Shown here one piece after another: positions 4,974-5,567 of a stretch of DNA of 5,567 bases. The stretch is from Bacteroidota bacterium (lineage in GTDB: Bacteria; Bacteroidota; Bacteroidia; Bacteroidales; P3): NCBI GenBank assembly GCA_030540495.1, contig JAUNWC010000120.1:1-5567 (forward strand), given 5' to 3'. The position numbers and the translations under genes are program-made. The notes beneath the pieces were generated by a model. It searched no databases, was not told where the DNA came from, and was given only the letters and a program-made list of their open reading frames with translations. Positions within the stretch are counted from its first letter, which is position 1. Every line of letters begins with the position of its first letter.

Positions 4974-5567
4974 TTATCTGTTTTTGAATCCGTATTTATG
5001 TTCTCGCTTTTCAAATGCAGCTTTTCCGCCCTCTAATATATCACAGATATGTTCTCTAATACCCTGTGAAGACAACACGTCTTCATTATTACGGTCTAAT
5101 GGTTTAGTGTTTTCCAATGCTCCATTAACATACTCAAACTTATTGCCACTCTTATTTAGAGAATTAGTTCCGTTCTGATTGGCTACAATTACATTTTCTG
5201 CATCTGCTCCAACAACAATGTTAGGGTTATGCGTTACCAAAATAATTTGTCGTTCCTTCTTCTTTTTCTTAATGTAAGCAACCAACTCCTTATAAATAGC
5301 TCTATTGTCAAGACTATCTTCAGGCTGGTCTATAAGAATTGGACAAGTTTTGTTGCTAATATCTAATAGCAATTTTAAAATAACAAAAGATTGTTTTCCA
5401 GGCGACATGCTTGAGAAATTATCGTCTTGATAACTTATATTATAATCTAAAGAATACCAATTTTGTTGAAAAAATTCTGTTGCAACATTCAAAGAATCGT
5501 TATGATTTTTAAAATCGATATTGTAATCAACGAGCTTGTGTAGAAAGTCTTTGACGACATCCTTATC
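4974..5567 (-). CDS. SMC/ABC-type ATPase, C-terminal part (possibly TrlF-like)
   Basis: The frame is open to the right edge, so the 5' end is missing; 197 residues are visible. They hold the distal half of an ABC ATPase head. The signature is MSPGKQS (54-60, a variant of LSGGQ), Walker B is CPILIDQPEDSLDN (75-88) with the catalytic acidic residue after Asp and the D-loop following, and the switch His is in VTHNPNIVV (111-119). Walker A and any coiled coil must lie upstream. The tail REHICDILEGGKAAFEKR (171-188) recalls the end of TrlF/Spaf_1101-type AAA-like ATPases, often encoded in defence or accessory regions; this family call is from memory and uncertain. RecF/RecN- or AAA_13-type ATPases are alternatives. 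It is separated from GT4 by 113 bases and need not share its function. A TTG at 5492 is internal and not the start. Confidence 0.82.
   Translation of the reverse strand, partial: DKDVVKDFLHKLVDYNIDFKNHNDSLNVATEFFQQNWYSLDYNISYQDDNFSSMSPGKQSFVILKLLLDISNKTCPILIDQPEDSLDNRAIYKELVAYIKKKKKERQIILVTHNPNIVVGADAENVIVANQNGTNSLNKSGNKFEYVNGALENTKPLDRNNEDVLSSQGIREHICDILEGGKAAFEKREHKYGFKNR

Noticed and set aside
4936..5178. Plus-strand open reading frame of 80 codons
   Set aside because: It is antisense to the conserved end of the ATPase and shows no motifs or start signals.
5490..5492. TTG as start codon of the ATPase
   Set aside because: The frame stays open upstream to the window edge, and an ATPase beginning here would lack Walker A; it is an internal leucine codon.
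1..5567. CRISPR array, tRNA, rRNA, insertion sequence or attachment site
   Set aside because: No regularly spaced repeats, cloverleaf-like segments, transposase motifs or flanking duplications were seen on either strand.

Overview
The window looks like a chromosomal segment from a low-GC member of the Bacteroidota. The best evidence is a -7 box of the form TAnnTTTG (TATCTTTG) upstream of the fic gene. AT-rich intergenic regions and the absence of Shine-Dalgarno sequences agree with this. The genus cannot be named from the sequence. Every supported gene lies on the minus strand, so transcription runs from high to low coordinates.

Layout in the direction of transcription: (1) 5567-4974, the C-terminal part of an SMC/ABC-type ATPase whose 5' end lies outside the window. 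(2) 4860-1364, a surface-polysaccharide block: a GT4 glycosyltransferase, a hexapeptide-repeat acetyltransferase overlapping it by ATGA, a rhamnosyltransferase-like GT2 and a second GT2. (3) 1332-80, a self-contained fic unit with its own promoter, a repeat-rich leader, a class II-type Fic AMP-transferase with a C-terminal winged helix, and a terminator. (4) 49-1, the first 16 codons of a Rossmann-fold epimerase/dehydratase. The GT4, acetyltransferase and two GT2s probably assemble and decorate an O-antigen or capsule repeat unit; the sugars cannot be read from the sequence.

The most interesting signal is in the polysaccharide block. Two neighbouring genes carry long G tracts in an otherwise AT-rich sequence: G8 in the acetyltransferase and G10 near the 3' end of the first GT2. 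As read, the G8 tract puts the acetyltransferase out of frame (116 aa), and one extra G restores a complete 200-aa enzyme. The G10 tract sets which of three C-termini the GT2 has. Just downstream, a 28-bp hairpin with a T7 tract overlaps the GT2 3' end. In the 9-G frame, translation stops before this hairpin; in the 10-G and 11-G frames it continues into it. This suggests, as inference only, that tract length could also control read-through into the next glycosyltransferase. Further structures are two terminator-like hairpins in tandem before the first GT2, a perfect 14-bp inverted repeat inside the GT4 gene, and repeats in the fic leader.
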